Shown: positions 13,466 through 21,447 of the stretch, in pieces
Layout of the letters: the number at the start of each line of letters is the position of its first letter
How positions within the stretch are numbered: position 1 is the first letter of the stretch
NCBI GenBank assembly: GCA_002399025.1
Contig: DHCV01000008.1
Span: 31,790-53,794, forward strand
Length of the DNA: 22,005 nucleotides
Direction of reading: 5' to 3'
Origin: Bacteroidales bacterium UBA4893
Lineage (GTDB): Bacteria; Bacteroidota; Bacteroidia; Bacteroidales; P3
Made by a program: the position numbers and the translations under genes
The notes under the pieces: model-generated
Databases searched by the model: none
What the model saw: only the letters and a program-made list of their open reading frames with translations
What the model was told of the DNA's origin: nothing

Positions 13466-15565
13466 TTAATTGGTTTTTGTAATAGGTTTTAGCCATTTGT
13501 CTAACCAATCAAAGAAGTTTCTTTGCCATAGCACTCCATTTTGTGGTTTTAGAACCCAATGCGACTCGTCTGGGAAATAGAGATAGCGTGCTGGAACTCC
13601 CTTTATTAGTGCTGCATTATAGGCTGCCATTCCTTGTGAGGCAACAATTCTATAATCAAACTCACTATGAATAACCATTAGTGGAGTATCCCATTTATCA
13701 ACAAATTTATGAGGAGAGTTTGCGTAGCTCTTTTGTGCTGTCTTATTGTTTTTGTCCCAATATGGTCCACCTAAGTCCCAGTTAACAAACCACATCTCTT
13801 CTGTTTCCAAGTATTGTTGTTCCAAATTGAACATTCCATTGTGGGCAATAAAGCATTTGAAACGTTTGTTGTGGTTTCCTGCAAGCCAAAATACTGAATA
13901 GCCTCCAAAACTTGCCCCTACTGAACCCAAGCAATCCTTATCAACATAGCTTTCCTTACACATTTCATCAATTGCAGTTAGGTAGTCTCTCATACATTGC
14001 CCTGCATAGTCGCCACTGATTTGTTCGTTCCATTCTTTCCCAAAACCAGGAAGCCCTCTTCGGTTTGGTGCTACAATAATGTAGCCGTGAGCAGCCATAA
14101 TTTGGAAGTTCCAACGATAAGACCAGAATTGTGAAACGGTTGATTGAGGTCCTCCTTCACAATAAAGGATTGTTGGGTATTTTTTGGTTGAATCAAAGTC
14201 TGGAGGGAAGATTATCCATGAATGTAGGTCTTTTCCGTCTGTTGCCTTAAACCATCTTTCTTCAATTTTTCCCATCTTAACCTTTGCCAAAAGGTCTTTA
14301 TTGATGTTTGAAATGTTGGTTTCTGAACCATTAGCTGGATTAACAGAATAAATCTCTATTGGTTGGGACATGCTCATTTTTGTTCCAATCAGTTTATCCT
14401 TTGCAATCATAACGGAAGTGAAGTCGTGAATGCCATTAGTAATCTTTTTAAAACTATTATCTGCAAGAGTAAGTTGATAAATATCATCTTTTCCTTGATA
14501 GTCAGAAATAAAATATATGCTCTTATTATCTTTGGAGAATGTTAGTCCATTTGAATTTTGGTCAAAATCTTTTGAATAGTCTTTAATTTGTTTTGTGGCA
14601 ATATCCATTACCATAAGGCGTATTTTGTCTGCCTCGTATCCGTCTCTTTCCATACTTTCCCATGCCAAAAGCTTTCCATCGGAAGAGAAAACAGGATTTT
14701 GGTCATATCCCATCATTCCTTCGGTAAGGTTTGTGGTTTGTTTGGTTGAAATATCGTAAAGATAGAGGTCTGAATTGGTTGAGAAAGCATATTCTTTTCC
14801 TACTTTCTTTCTGCAAGTGTAAACAATTTGCTTAGAATCTGGCGAAAAGGTTAATTGTTCCATTCCTCCCCAAGGACGCATTGGAGACTCAAATTCTGTA
14901 TTTTCTAAAAGATTAATAGGGTTCTTCAGTTCTTTTCCGTCAAAGTCTGCAAGAAAAGGTTGAGGGATTGCATCAACCCAATTATCCCAATGTCTATATG
15001 CCAAATCATCATTAATTCTTCCTGTTGTTTTATCTAAGCCTTCTTTCAAATAAGCATACTTATCTTTCTTGGCAATTGCTCTGATGAAAAGGATTTTCTT
15101 TCCATCAGGAGAATAGGTAAAACCTTCAATATCTCCTTCCTTAATGTTTGAAATCTTCTTTCTGTCTTTTCCTTCCAAATTCATTTCATAAATTTGTACC
15201 CCATTCTCATCGGCATAACAAAAACCAATCTTCTTTCCATCAGGACTCCAAAGAGGATTCCATTCACTTCCTGAAGTTTCGGTTAGTTGTTTTAGGTCAG
15301 AACCATCAATATTCATTGAATAAATTTCGGAATTTCCTTTGTTTGCCTTAACATCAAAATACTTAACGGTAAACAAAACCTTATCTTCATTTGGGGAAAC
15401 GCTCACTTCTCCAATTCTTCCAAAAGCCCATAGAACTTCAGGAGTAAGTTTTCCGTCCTTTACTTCAATTTCTGGTTTCCCAACTATTTCTTCCTTAGTT
15501 GGACGTGGCTTGCACGAAACAAAAACAATTGTCAGCACAAGAGCAAATAATAAATACTTTTTCAT
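13466..15565 (-). CDS. S9-family prolyl oligopeptidase-like lipoprotein (DPP5-like)
   Basis: A 699-aa exported serine peptidase. The frame is open to an ATG at 15607, but the next in-frame ATG at 15565 gives a perfect lipoprotein signal (MKKYLLF, hydrophobic core, VFVSC with Cys18), so I use that start. Residues about 30-430 are a TolB-like beta-propeller with repeated SPDGKKI-type blades. The C-terminal alpha/beta hydrolase domain has the nucleophile in GASFGGYS (Ser552), Asp637 in EFDYRI and His669 in DESHWV. This architecture fits S9C peptidases such as Porphyromonas DPP5, which release dipeptides in the periplasm for peptide-fermenting anaerobes. Exact specificity is inferred. A strong promoter lies upstream. 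Confidence 0.9.
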   Translation of the reverse strand: MKKYLLFALVLTIVFVSCKPRPTKEEIVGKPEIEVKDGKLTPEVLWAFGRIGEVSVSPNEDKVLFTVKYFDVKANKGNSEIYSMNIDGSDLKQLTETSGSEWNPLWSPDGKKIGFCYADENGVQIYEMNLEGKDRKKISNIKEGDIEGFTYSPDGKKILFIRAIAKKDKYAYLKEGLDKTTGRINDDLAYRHWDNWVDAIPQPFLADFDGKELKNPINLLENTEFESPMRPWGGMEQLTFSPDSKQIVYTCRKKVGKEYAFSTNSDLYLYDISTKQTTNLTEGMMGYDQNPVFSSDGKLLAWESMERDGYEADKIRLMVMDIATKQIKDYSKDFDQNSNGLTFSKDNKSIYFISDYQGKDDIYQLTLADNSFKKITNGIHDFTSVMIAKDKLIGTKMSMSQPIEIYSVNPANGSETNISNINKDLLAKVKMGKIEERWFKATDGKDLHSWIIFPPDFDSTKKYPTILYCEGGPQSTVSQFWSYRWNFQIMAAHGYIIVAPNRRGLPGFGKEWNEQISGDYAGQCMRDYLTAIDEMCKESYVDKDCLGSVGASFGGYSVFWLAGNHNKRFKCFIAHNGMFNLEQQYLETEEMWFVNWDLGGPYWDKNNKTAQKSYANSPHKFVDKWDTPLMVIHSEFDYRIVASQGMAAYNAALIKGVPARYLYFPDESHWVLKPQNGVLWQRNFFDWLDKWLKPITKTN

Positions 15566-15604
15566 TTCTATAATTATATTAAACTTTAATTCTAAAAAAC
15601 TCGC

Positions 15605-15636
15605 CAAAGTTACAACTTAGTTATAAAAAAGACAAA
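15605..15636 (-). promoter_or_regulatory. Full Bacteroidota-type promoter for the S9 peptidase gene
   Basis: On the minus strand TTTG (15636-15633) is followed after 20 bases by TAACTTTG (15612-15605), matching the -33/-7 pattern of primary sigma factor promoters in this phylum. The -7 element ends 39 bases before the chosen ATG at 15565. It overlaps the codons of the alternative longer start, which supports the shorter one. Confidence 0.75.
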
Positions 15637-15686
15637 TAAGTGATAAGAAAAACTCATAAAAGACTAATTATTACAATATTAAAATT

Positions 15687-16901
15687 CTAAAGACTTAGTT
15701 TATATAAATAATATTTCTTAATCTCTTTGCTTAAGAATCTTTTGTCCAATTGGTCTGATGCACTTGAAATTTCTTTTACTTCCTTGTTCTTATATAGAAT
15801 ATTTATCCTATCGTCCTGAAAACTATATGCCTTATTCTTCAATTCATCTGTAAGTATGAAATAGGACTTGACTTCATCTTTTGTTAGATTATGCTTTCGG
15901 TCAAATTGCTTAACTGCATCTTCAATGTCCTTTTGTGAAAATGGCTTATCCTGAATTTGCATCTTTCCCAATTTGCGATTCATCAAAGAAGTAGAAAGAT
16001 AGGAAAGAATAAAGTCTTCACTATTTGCCCAAACCTTTATGGCGTTCCAAATATCCGAATCATCAATCATTGTGAAGTATTCAATGGCTTTGATGTCTTT
16101 AATGGTTCTTGTTCCATTTTGAATAAAATATGCAAGATAGGGAGAAATTGATTTCGTTAGGTCAATTCCTTTTCCCTGAATTTCTCTTGCTCTTTTGATT
16201 ATGGTTTTAACCAGAATGTCTGCCGAAACTACTGCCTTGTGCATATAGACCTGCCAATACATAAGGCGTCTGGAGATTATAAATTTTTCAATTGAATAGA
16301 TTCCCTTTTGCTCAACAACAAGCTCATCGTCCTTAACCGATAACATCTTAATAATTCTCTCTGTCCCAATCACTCCTTCCGAAACTCCAGTAAAGAAACT
16401 ATCCCTTGTCAAGTAATCCAATCGGTCGGTGTCGAGCTGCGAAGAGACCAGTTGATGAAGAAAATGTTTGGAATATTTGTTTGAGAAAATATCAATAGCC
16501 ATTTTCGAAACTCCCAACATTTTCATTAGTTCCAACGAAACTTCTTCGTGTGTTTCTTCAAAAAAGAAATGCTCCAAACAATGGGAGAAAGGACTATGCC
16601 CAATATCGTGTAATAGGATTGCCGTTAGTGAGGCTTCAATCTCCTTATCGGTTATTTTCTGGTCTTTTTGCCTCAAAACATCTAATGCCTGATTCATCAA
16701 AAACATTGCTCCCAGAGAGTGAGCAAAACGAGAATGCTGTGCTCCTGGGTAAACCAAATCGCTGAGTCCAAGTTGCTTAATTCGCCTTAGGCGTTGAAGA
16801 TACGGATGCTCAAGCAAATCAAATATACTACCAAGAGGGATATTAATAAACCCATAAACAGGGTCGTTAATTATTTTCTTTCTATTGACAAAATCGTTCA
16901 T
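15687..16901 (-). CDS. HD-domain phosphohydrolase (dNTPase-like, COG1078 type)
   Basis: A 404-aa cytoplasmic HD-superfamily protein. The metal site is evident: His61 in QHSRFAHSLG, His98-Asp99 in ILLHDIGHSPFSH, and Asp158 in SSQLDTDRLDYLTRDS. The N-terminal DPVYGFINIP and the LRRIKQLG helix are typical of the dGTPase-like branch, whose members hydrolyse deoxynucleoside triphosphates or related nucleotides. The true substrate here is unknown. The gene stands between the S9 peptidase gene and the divergent dprA. A -7-like element lies almost on top of the start codon. Confidence 0.88.
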   Translation of the reverse strand: MNDFVNRKKIINDPVYGFINIPLGSIFDLLEHPYLQRLRRIKQLGLSDLVYPGAQHSRFAHSLGAMFLMNQALDVLRQKDQKITDKEIEASLTAILLHDIGHSPFSHCLEHFFFEETHEEVSLELMKMLGVSKMAIDIFSNKYSKHFLHQLVSSQLDTDRLDYLTRDSFFTGVSEGVIGTERIIKMLSVKDDELVVEQKGIYSIEKFIISRRLMYWQVYMHKAVVSADILVKTIIKRAREIQGKGIDLTKSISPYLAYFIQNGTRTIKDIKAIEYFTMIDDSDIWNAIKVWANSEDFILSYLSTSLMNRKLGKMQIQDKPFSQKDIEDAVKQFDRKHNLTKDEVKSYFILTDELKNKAYSFQDDRINILYKNKEVKEISSASDQLDKRFLSKEIKKYYLYKLSL

Positions 16902-16905
16902 AATG

Positions 16906-16913
16906 CAAAATTA
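16906..16913 (-). promoter_or_regulatory. Candidate -7 element (TAATTTTG) next to the HD gene start
   Basis: On the minus strand TAATTTTG fits TAnnTTTG and ends 4 bases before the ATG (16901). If functional, the mRNA would be leaderless. A CAAA (minus TTTG) at 16925-16928 is only 11 bases upstream, too close for a normal -33. Confidence 0.35.
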
Positions 16914-17103
16914 CATTATTATTTCAAAAAAACTCCATAATTATTTTTTACTTTCATTTAACCTAAATTACCATGAAGAAATTTTCATTTGACTATAAAA
17001 TCAACTCTAATTTATCTATGAAAAAGCATAATAAATTTTACTTTATCAGATAAAACTTTATCAAACCCTTATTATAATTTAATTATATAAGGATTAATTT
17101 TTG

Positions 17104-17191
17104 CATCCTGCCACCTTGCACTATACATCCTGCCACCTTGTAGGCTACATCCTGCCAGGATGTAATGTGCATCCTGCCACCATGTAAAATT
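17104..17191. repeat. Family C array: four GC-rich 22-bp tandem units
   Basis: Units begin at 17104, 17126, 17148 and 17170, an exact 22-bp period. Each starts CATCCTGCCA; units 1 and 2 continue CCTTG, unit 4 continues CCATG, and unit 3 continues GGATG. The last ~7 bases of each unit differ. Unit 3 with its left flank forms a perfect inverted repeat, TACATCCTG-C-CAGGATGTA (17146-17164). The array is much richer in G+C than its surroundings. Confidence 0.85.
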
Positions 17192-17195
17192 TAAT

Positions 17196-17207
17196 CTTCG
17201 TTTTAAT
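17196..17207. repeat. Partial family B repeat beside the family C array
   Basis: CTTCGTTTTAAT is identical to the centre of the family B core at 12772 and 12793 and lies four bases beyond the last family C unit. A possible second, much decayed unit begins 21 bases on at 17217. Confidence 0.5.
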
Positions 17208-17331
17208 AAATTTATTCTTGATATAAATAATTTTTTTCCTTGTTTAGAGAAAGAATAATAGGACATAAATTCATAGTTATCTTTTCTTATAAATCCTTAT
17301 TAGGGTAAAATTAAAAACTCTAATACTTTAC

Positions 17332-17359
17332 TTGAGTTCAAAATAAATTATTAATTTTG
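17332..17359 (+). promoter_or_regulatory. Promoter of dprA
   Basis: TTG (17332-17334), 17 bases, then TAATTTTG (17352-17359) fits the Bacteroidota -33/-7 pattern. The ATG at 17380 follows 20 bases later, a normal short leader. Confidence 0.6.
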
Positions 17360-17379
17360 TGAAATAGAAAACTATAGAT

Positions 17380-18474
17380 ATGGCTACAATTTACGATATA
17401 GCATTTGCAAACATTCCTGGAGTTGGTCCTGCAACTGCTAAGGAGATAATGAATGTTTATTCTACAACTGAGGAATTCTTTAGCGAGAGTCGTTCCAATT
17501 TGGAAAAGATATTTAAGACTAGAACCAAAACCATTGATGCTATTGTCAATAAGAGTACGTTTGACAAATGTGAGAAGGAAATGATTTTTATGGAAAAGTA
17601 TAATATCAAATGCCTTTTCTTTAAAGATGAAGACTATCCTCAAAGACTTTTGCAATTGCCCGATAATCCAATCTGCATTTTCTATCAGGGCAATCAAGAC
17701 CTTAATCTAAGGAGAATGGTTGGGGTTGTTGGAACTCGGAATGCAACACAATATGGTAAGGAACTAACTGAAAAAATTATTCAAGACCTTAAAACTTATG
17801 GAATTGGAATTGTTAGCGGGTTGGCTTATGGGATTGATTCTGTTTCACATAGGGCAAGCCTCAAAGAAGGCATTCCTACCTTTGCTGTTTTGGGTCATGG
17901 GTTAGATATTATCTATCCTAAGGAAAATTTTGACTTAGCTCTTGAAATGACAAAGCAAGGTGGGTTGATTACTGAGTTTATGACCGGAACCAAGCCCGAG
18001 ACTTATAATTTCCCAAAACGAAATAGGATTATTGCAGGCTTATGTGATTGTGTTATTGTTATTGAGGCTGCAAAGAAGAGCGGTTCTTTGGTAACGGCTG
18101 ATTTAGCAAACCAATATGATAGGGAGGTTTTTGCTCTCCCAGGAAGGGTTGGCGATGAATATAGTCATGGTTGCAACTACCTAATTAGCAGTCAAAGAGC
18201 CAATATACTACATTCCATTGATGATATTGTGAATATTATGAATTGGGATTCTTCCTCTGATACTCAAACTAAGGCAAAACCAAAGAAACCTACTCATTTG
18301 ACTAAGGATGAAAGCATTATTTATGATGTGATTGATGGGAAGGACGAGATAAATATTGATGACTTATCTATTGAGTGTAAGCTAAACCCTTCTGTTTTGG
18401 CTTCTTGCCTCCTAAACCTTGAATTGGAAGGGATTATTAGGTGTTTGCCAAAAAAGACTTATAAGATTTGCTAA
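17380..18474 (+). CDS. dprA: DNA processing protein DprA
   Basis: A 364-aa DprA/Smf protein, which loads RecA on incoming single-stranded DNA during natural transformation. An N-terminal helix-hairpin-helix region (residues ~5-60, IPGVGPATAKEIM) precedes the Rossmann-like core (~110-290) with GVVGTRNATQYG, SGLAYGIDSVSHRASL, AVLGHGLDIIYP and FPKRNRIIAGL. The C-terminal ~60 residues (ESIIYDVIDGKDEINIDDL...) form the winged-helix domain seen in most DprA proteins. Length is normal for Bacteroidota. It is a single gene with its own promoter, and its stop codon overlaps the left arm of the downstream inverted repeat. Most Bacteroidota carry dprA, so its presence does not prove competence. Confidence 0.95.
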   Translation: MATIYDIAFANIPGVGPATAKEIMNVYSTTEEFFSESRSNLEKIFKTRTKTIDAIVNKSTFDKCEKEMIFMEKYNIKCLFFKDEDYPQRLLQLPDNPICIFYQGNQDLNLRRMVGVVGTRNATQYGKELTEKIIQDLKTYGIGIVSGLAYGIDSVSHRASLKEGIPTFAVLGHGLDIIYPKENFDLALEMTKQGGLITEFMTGTKPETYNFPKRNRIIAGLCDCVIVIEAAKKSGSLVTADLANQYDREVFALPGRVGDEYSHGCNYLISSQRANILHSIDDIVNIMNWDSSSDTQTKAKPKKPTHLTKDESIIYDVIDGKDEINIDDLSIECKLNPSVLASCLLNLELEGIIRCLPKKTYKIC

Positions 18475-18540
18475 AAATAAGCTTAGGTTATTTTTATTAA
18501 TGTTAAGGTTATTTTCAACTATCCTTAGCTTATTTTTTCC
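18473..18540. terminator. Long inverted repeat after dprA, likely bidirectional terminator
   Basis: A 15-bp stem with one mismatch pairs 18473-18487 with 18523-18537, around a 35-base loop. The right arm runs into a T run, and the left arm starts with five A residues, so either strand could terminate. The inner part is made of family D repeat units. Confidence 0.6.
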
Positions 18541-18548
18541 CTAATCAA
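18486..18548. repeat. Family D 21-bp direct repeat, three units
   Basis: Units start at 18486 (GGTTATTTTTATT), 18507 (GGTTATTTTCAAC) and 18528 (GCTTATTTTTTCC), an exact 21-bp period with decay to the right. The middle unit matches the copy at 14-34 at the left edge of the window. Confidence 0.65.
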
Positions 18549-18556
18549 GAGATAGG

Positions 18557-18608
18557 AAATTAAAACGAAGAATTAATAAATTAAAACGAAGAGTTAGTAA
18601 ATTAAAAC
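18557..18608. repeat. Family B 21-bp direct repeat, inverted relative to 12.7 kb
   Basis: AAATTAAAACGAAGAGTTA, the exact complement of the family B core, occurs at 18578, with a one-base variant at 18557 and a truncated copy (AAATTAAAAC) at 18599. The period is 21 bp. It follows the family D units with only eight bases between. Confidence 0.8.
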
Positions 18609-18635
18609 TTGATTCTAATTTCTTAAAATAAGGTT

Positions 18636-19625
18636 CTACTGAAAGTTATTAGATAACTGGTCAAATTCTTTTTTGGCAGAAGAAGCTTTATAGAGTATTC
18701 TGTAAACCGCATCAGCAATTGGAATCTTTGCTCCAAACTTTTTGTTTAGATCATGAATACATTTGGCTGCGTAATATCCTTCGGCAACCATTTTCATCTC
18801 CAATTGTGCCGAATTGACCGAATAACCAAATCCAATCATCTGCCCAAAGGTACGGTTTCGTGAGTGTTGAGAGTAGCAAGTTACTAAAAGGTCTCCAAGA
18901 TAAGCAAGATTATGAATATTTCTTTCGTCCATTGGTGAGCAAACTGAAAGGAAATCATCCATTTCTCGTAATCCGTTGGCAACAACAACGCTTATAAAAT
19001 TATCTCCAAAGCCCAAGCCCTTACATATTCCAACTGAAAGTGCGTAGATATTCTTCATTATCCCAACATATTCAATACCCTCAATATCTTTTGAGATTGT
19101 GGTTTTGACGTAACGGCACTGGAAACTGTCTGCAATATGCTTTGCTAAAAGAGGATTGTGAGAGCCAACGGTAAGATAGGTAAGGTTTTCCTTTGCAATT
19201 TCTTCAGCATGTGAGGGTCCACTAATTACTGCTTGGTTGGCATAGGATACATCATACTTCTCTTTCATATATTCTGCAACAATTTGATTTGTTTCGGGAA
19301 CTATTCCTTTGGTTGCAGATATTACATTTTTGTTCTTAAAATCTTCTGAGTTTAGCCCTTCCAAAGAACGAGCAAAAAACGCCGAAGGAATGACAAAGAG
19401 AAGATTATCTGCCTTTGAGATAATCTTCTTAATGTCATTTGAAATCTTAATTTTGTTTGAGTCAAGCTCACATTGGCTTAGGTAGAGTGGGTTATGGTTA
19501 TATTTTTTTAAACCCTCAACAATTTCTTTCTCCCTCACCCACCAAAAAACTTCTTGATGAGTTTCACTTGCTATCTTAACAATTGCTGTTGCCCAACTAC
19601 CACTTCCAAATATTGCAATCTTCAT
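18636..19625 (-). CDS. gpsA: Glycerol-3-phosphate dehydrogenase [NAD(P)+]
   Basis: A 329-aa cytoplasmic enzyme reducing dihydroxyacetone phosphate to sn-glycerol 3-phosphate for phospholipid synthesis. The N-terminal Rossmann motif is GSGSWATA (residues 7-14). Further signatures are SATKGIVPET (Lys106), SGPSHAEEIA, the catalytic Lys191 in GIMKNIYALSVGI, the DLLVTCYSQHSRNRTFG motif and VAEGYYAAK. Length and motif order are normal. It lies 11 bases downstream of the M49-like peptidase gene on the same strand and is probably cotranscribed with it, an association with no obvious functional reason. Confidence 0.96.
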   Translation of the reverse strand: MKIAIFGSGSWATAIVKIASETHQEVFWWVREKEIVEGLKKYNHNPLYLSQCELDSNKIKISNDIKKIISKADNLLFVIPSAFFARSLEGLNSEDFKNKNVISATKGIVPETNQIVAEYMKEKYDVSYANQAVISGPSHAEEIAKENLTYLTVGSHNPLLAKHIADSFQCRYVKTTISKDIEGIEYVGIMKNIYALSVGICKGLGFGDNFISVVVANGLREMDDFLSVCSPMDERNIHNLAYLGDLLVTCYSQHSRNRTFGQMIGFGYSVNSAQLEMKMVAEGYYAAKCIHDLNKKFGAKIPIADAVYRILYKASSAKKEFDQLSNNFQ

Positions 19626-19636
19626 TACCTATTTTT

Positions 19637-21271
19637 TTATAATCCTAAAACTGATTTTCCTTGTTCAAAACGAATATCCTTTGGAATCTTTGCAGAATTA
19701 ATCTTATCTAAATCCTTTTGAAGTTCTGGTTTAATAACACCATTCTTTTCATTATATGCTTTTGCGAATTCCAAATCTCCTTCTCCCTCAACCTTAATTA
19801 CAAGTGCTGCCCAGCTTTCCATAGCTTGCTTAGCTTTTGTAAAATCAATAACGTATTTTCCTTCTTGGTTTCTTGCAAAGGCTCCATTTTCTTCAAAATA
19901 GTTAAAGCACATCATGTTTGCTTTTCCATGAGCTGAAGCTGCTCCAAAACGTACTGAGCGCAAGATGCCTGCAATGAAAGTTGCGTAAGCGTCTTCTTGA
20001 GTGATATTTGTAATTTCTCCTTTTTCAATTAAGGAAACAACCATATAAAGTCCCAAAATATCTGCCTTTGCTTCTTCCCAACCAGAGTATTGGTTTTCTA
20101 AGGCTTTTCTAACTGAACCCTTTCCATTGATTGTATTCTTTATTCCCAAACCATGAGCAACTTCGTGGAAGGTTACGTTGGAGAAGAAAGCATCAAACTT
20201 AATATTCTTTAATTGGTCTTGAACCATAATTTGTTCTGCAATTGGCATAAGTATTTTATCAAACTTAGCCTTCATAGAGTTTTTAAGTTGAAGGCGTCTT
20301 GCTCCTTTCTTTAGCTGTACTCTCTCGTCGTTAGGAAGATTAATTGCAATTGTTTTACTTCCTGCATTGCAATCTCCTCCGTAGAAAATCACATCATAAA
20401 CATTCAAATCAGAATCAGTTCCAGGAATCTCTTTCTTAAACTTTGGGTCAACAGGAAGTTCTTTTTGAAGTTGAGGAAGCATTGCAGTAAACTTAGCTAA
20501 GTCATTGCTCCATTTTTCATCCTTTACCAAAATAAAAGATTCGTATGCAGCCTTTGAACCATAGCGGCGGTCTTCATAGTTTTCAATTGGTCCAACAACA
20601 AAATCAAGCTTTGATTGTTTCATATCCATCCAAGCCATATCCGATTGGAAATAATCGTCTGTTTGGAAGGCTTTTCTTCTCTCTGTCAAATACTTCTTCA
20701 AACCAGCATCATCAGCCAATGAGATTGCCTTTTCCATTAGCTTATCAACCTTTTGCAACTCTTCCTTGTATTCTTCTCTATACCATTTCACAACAAGTTT
20801 TCCTTCGCTATCACGGCGAATAACAGTATAAAGATTATCTTTATTCTTGTCCTTAAGAGCATTATACTCTTCATCAGTCATATCAATTGGGTAGAAATTT
20901 GCTCCTTGAGGTTTTTCTCCATATCCTTCCACAAAAGGCTTCATATTATTCAATCTTTCCCAAGGACCATAGTTAATCATTGCAAATTCTCTTGCAGCCT
21001 TATCACTAATGGTGTCAATATCTGTTTTATTTCCATAGGCTTGTTTCCAAAACAAATCATCCATAATCTGACCTATTTCGAGGAAAACCTTAATTAATTC
21101 CTTTTCATTTTGGCTCAAATGAGAAAGGTCTGTTGTTAATCTAACTGATGCAAACTCGTCAACTTTTTCTTGCATAGGGCTTTTTGTTTCTTCTTTTGGG
21201 GTTTCTTTCTTTTGACAACCTGCAAAGCCAACTATGGCAACTGCAAGCAAAACATAAATTAATCTTTTCAT
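19637..21271 (-). CDS. M49 (dipeptidyl peptidase III)-like zinc peptidase lipoprotein
   Basis: A 544-aa exported protein. MKRLIYVLLA with lipobox VGFAGC (Cys19) marks a lipoprotein. The M49 family signature GPIENYEDRRYGSKAAYES is at about 227-245, and the zinc site follows: HEVAH at 369-373 and the EEAKAD motif at 399-404. Classical DPP III has a six-residue HExxGH, whereas here it is a five-residue HExxH, and the protein is about 130-180 residues shorter than typical DPP III. This matches a shorter M49-like branch known in Bacteroidota, often mis-annotated. Peptide hydrolysis is probable but not certain. It precedes gpsA in a two-gene operon. Confidence 0.85.
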   Translation of the reverse strand: MKRLIYVLLAVAIVGFAGCQKKETPKEETKSPMQEKVDEFASVRLTTDLSHLSQNEKELIKVFLEIGQIMDDLFWKQAYGNKTDIDTISDKAAREFAMINYGPWERLNNMKPFVEGYGEKPQGANFYPIDMTDEEYNALKDKNKDNLYTVIRRDSEGKLVVKWYREEYKEELQKVDKLMEKAISLADDAGLKKYLTERRKAFQTDDYFQSDMAWMDMKQSKLDFVVGPIENYEDRRYGSKAAYESFILVKDEKWSNDLAKFTAMLPQLQKELPVDPKFKKEIPGTDSDLNVYDVIFYGGDCNAGSKTIAINLPNDERVQLKKGARRLQLKNSMKAKFDKILMPIAEQIMVQDQLKNIKFDAFFSNVTFHEVAHGLGIKNTINGKGSVRKALENQYSGWEEAKADILGLYMVVSLIEKGEITNITQEDAYATFIAGILRSVRFGAASAHGKANMMCFNYFEENGAFARNQEGKYVIDFTKAKQAMESWAALVIKVEGEGDLEFAKAYNEKNGVIKPELQKDLDKINSAKIPKDIRFEQGKSVLGL

Positions 21272-21390
21272 TCTATTTTATTTTTATTTATTTTCAAGTT
21301 GCGAAGATATAAACTTTTTCTCAGATGTGAAAGTTTTAAGTTTTCAAATATAGTTAATTTATAAATCTTGGAAGAAATCTGATTGGGTGA

Positions 21391-21427
21391 AAACAAAAAA
21401 GGCTTATGTCGGAAACACAAGCCTTTT
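21391..21427 (-). terminator. Terminator of the T9SS cargo gene
   Basis: AAAAGGCTT (21397-21405) pairs with AAGCCTTTT (21419-21427), with an inner TGT/ACA pair after one mismatch and a five-base loop. On the minus strand the tail is T-rich (complement of 21391-21400). It lies 20 bases beyond the stop codon at 21448. Confidence 0.8.
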
Positions 21428-21447
21428 GATTATAGTTTTAAAAAGGA

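Larger units (their letters stand above)
16902..17379. other. Divergent intergenic region upstream of dprA and the HD hydrolase gene
   Basis: The longest gap in the window (478 bases). From left to right it has a minus-strand -7 element, an AT-rich stretch (16914-17100), the GC-rich family C array of four 22-bp units, a family B core at 17196, AT-rich DNA, and the dprA promoter. A 64-codon minus-strand frame spanning the array is not credible as a gene, because the 22-bp period shifts frame each unit. Confidence 0.7.

Noticed and set aside
15566..15607. Longer S9 peptidase from the ATG at 15607
   Set aside because: It would bury the lipoprotein signal peptide behind 14 residues, and a full promoter overlaps that start.
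17104..17191. CRISPR array
   Set aside because: Four 22-bp units with ~7-base variable ends leave no room for spacers, and no cas gene is present.
17072..17266. 64-codon minus-strand reading frame across the family C array
   Set aside because: It is created by the repeats. The 22-bp period shifts frame each unit, and the product has no sensible composition or neighbours.
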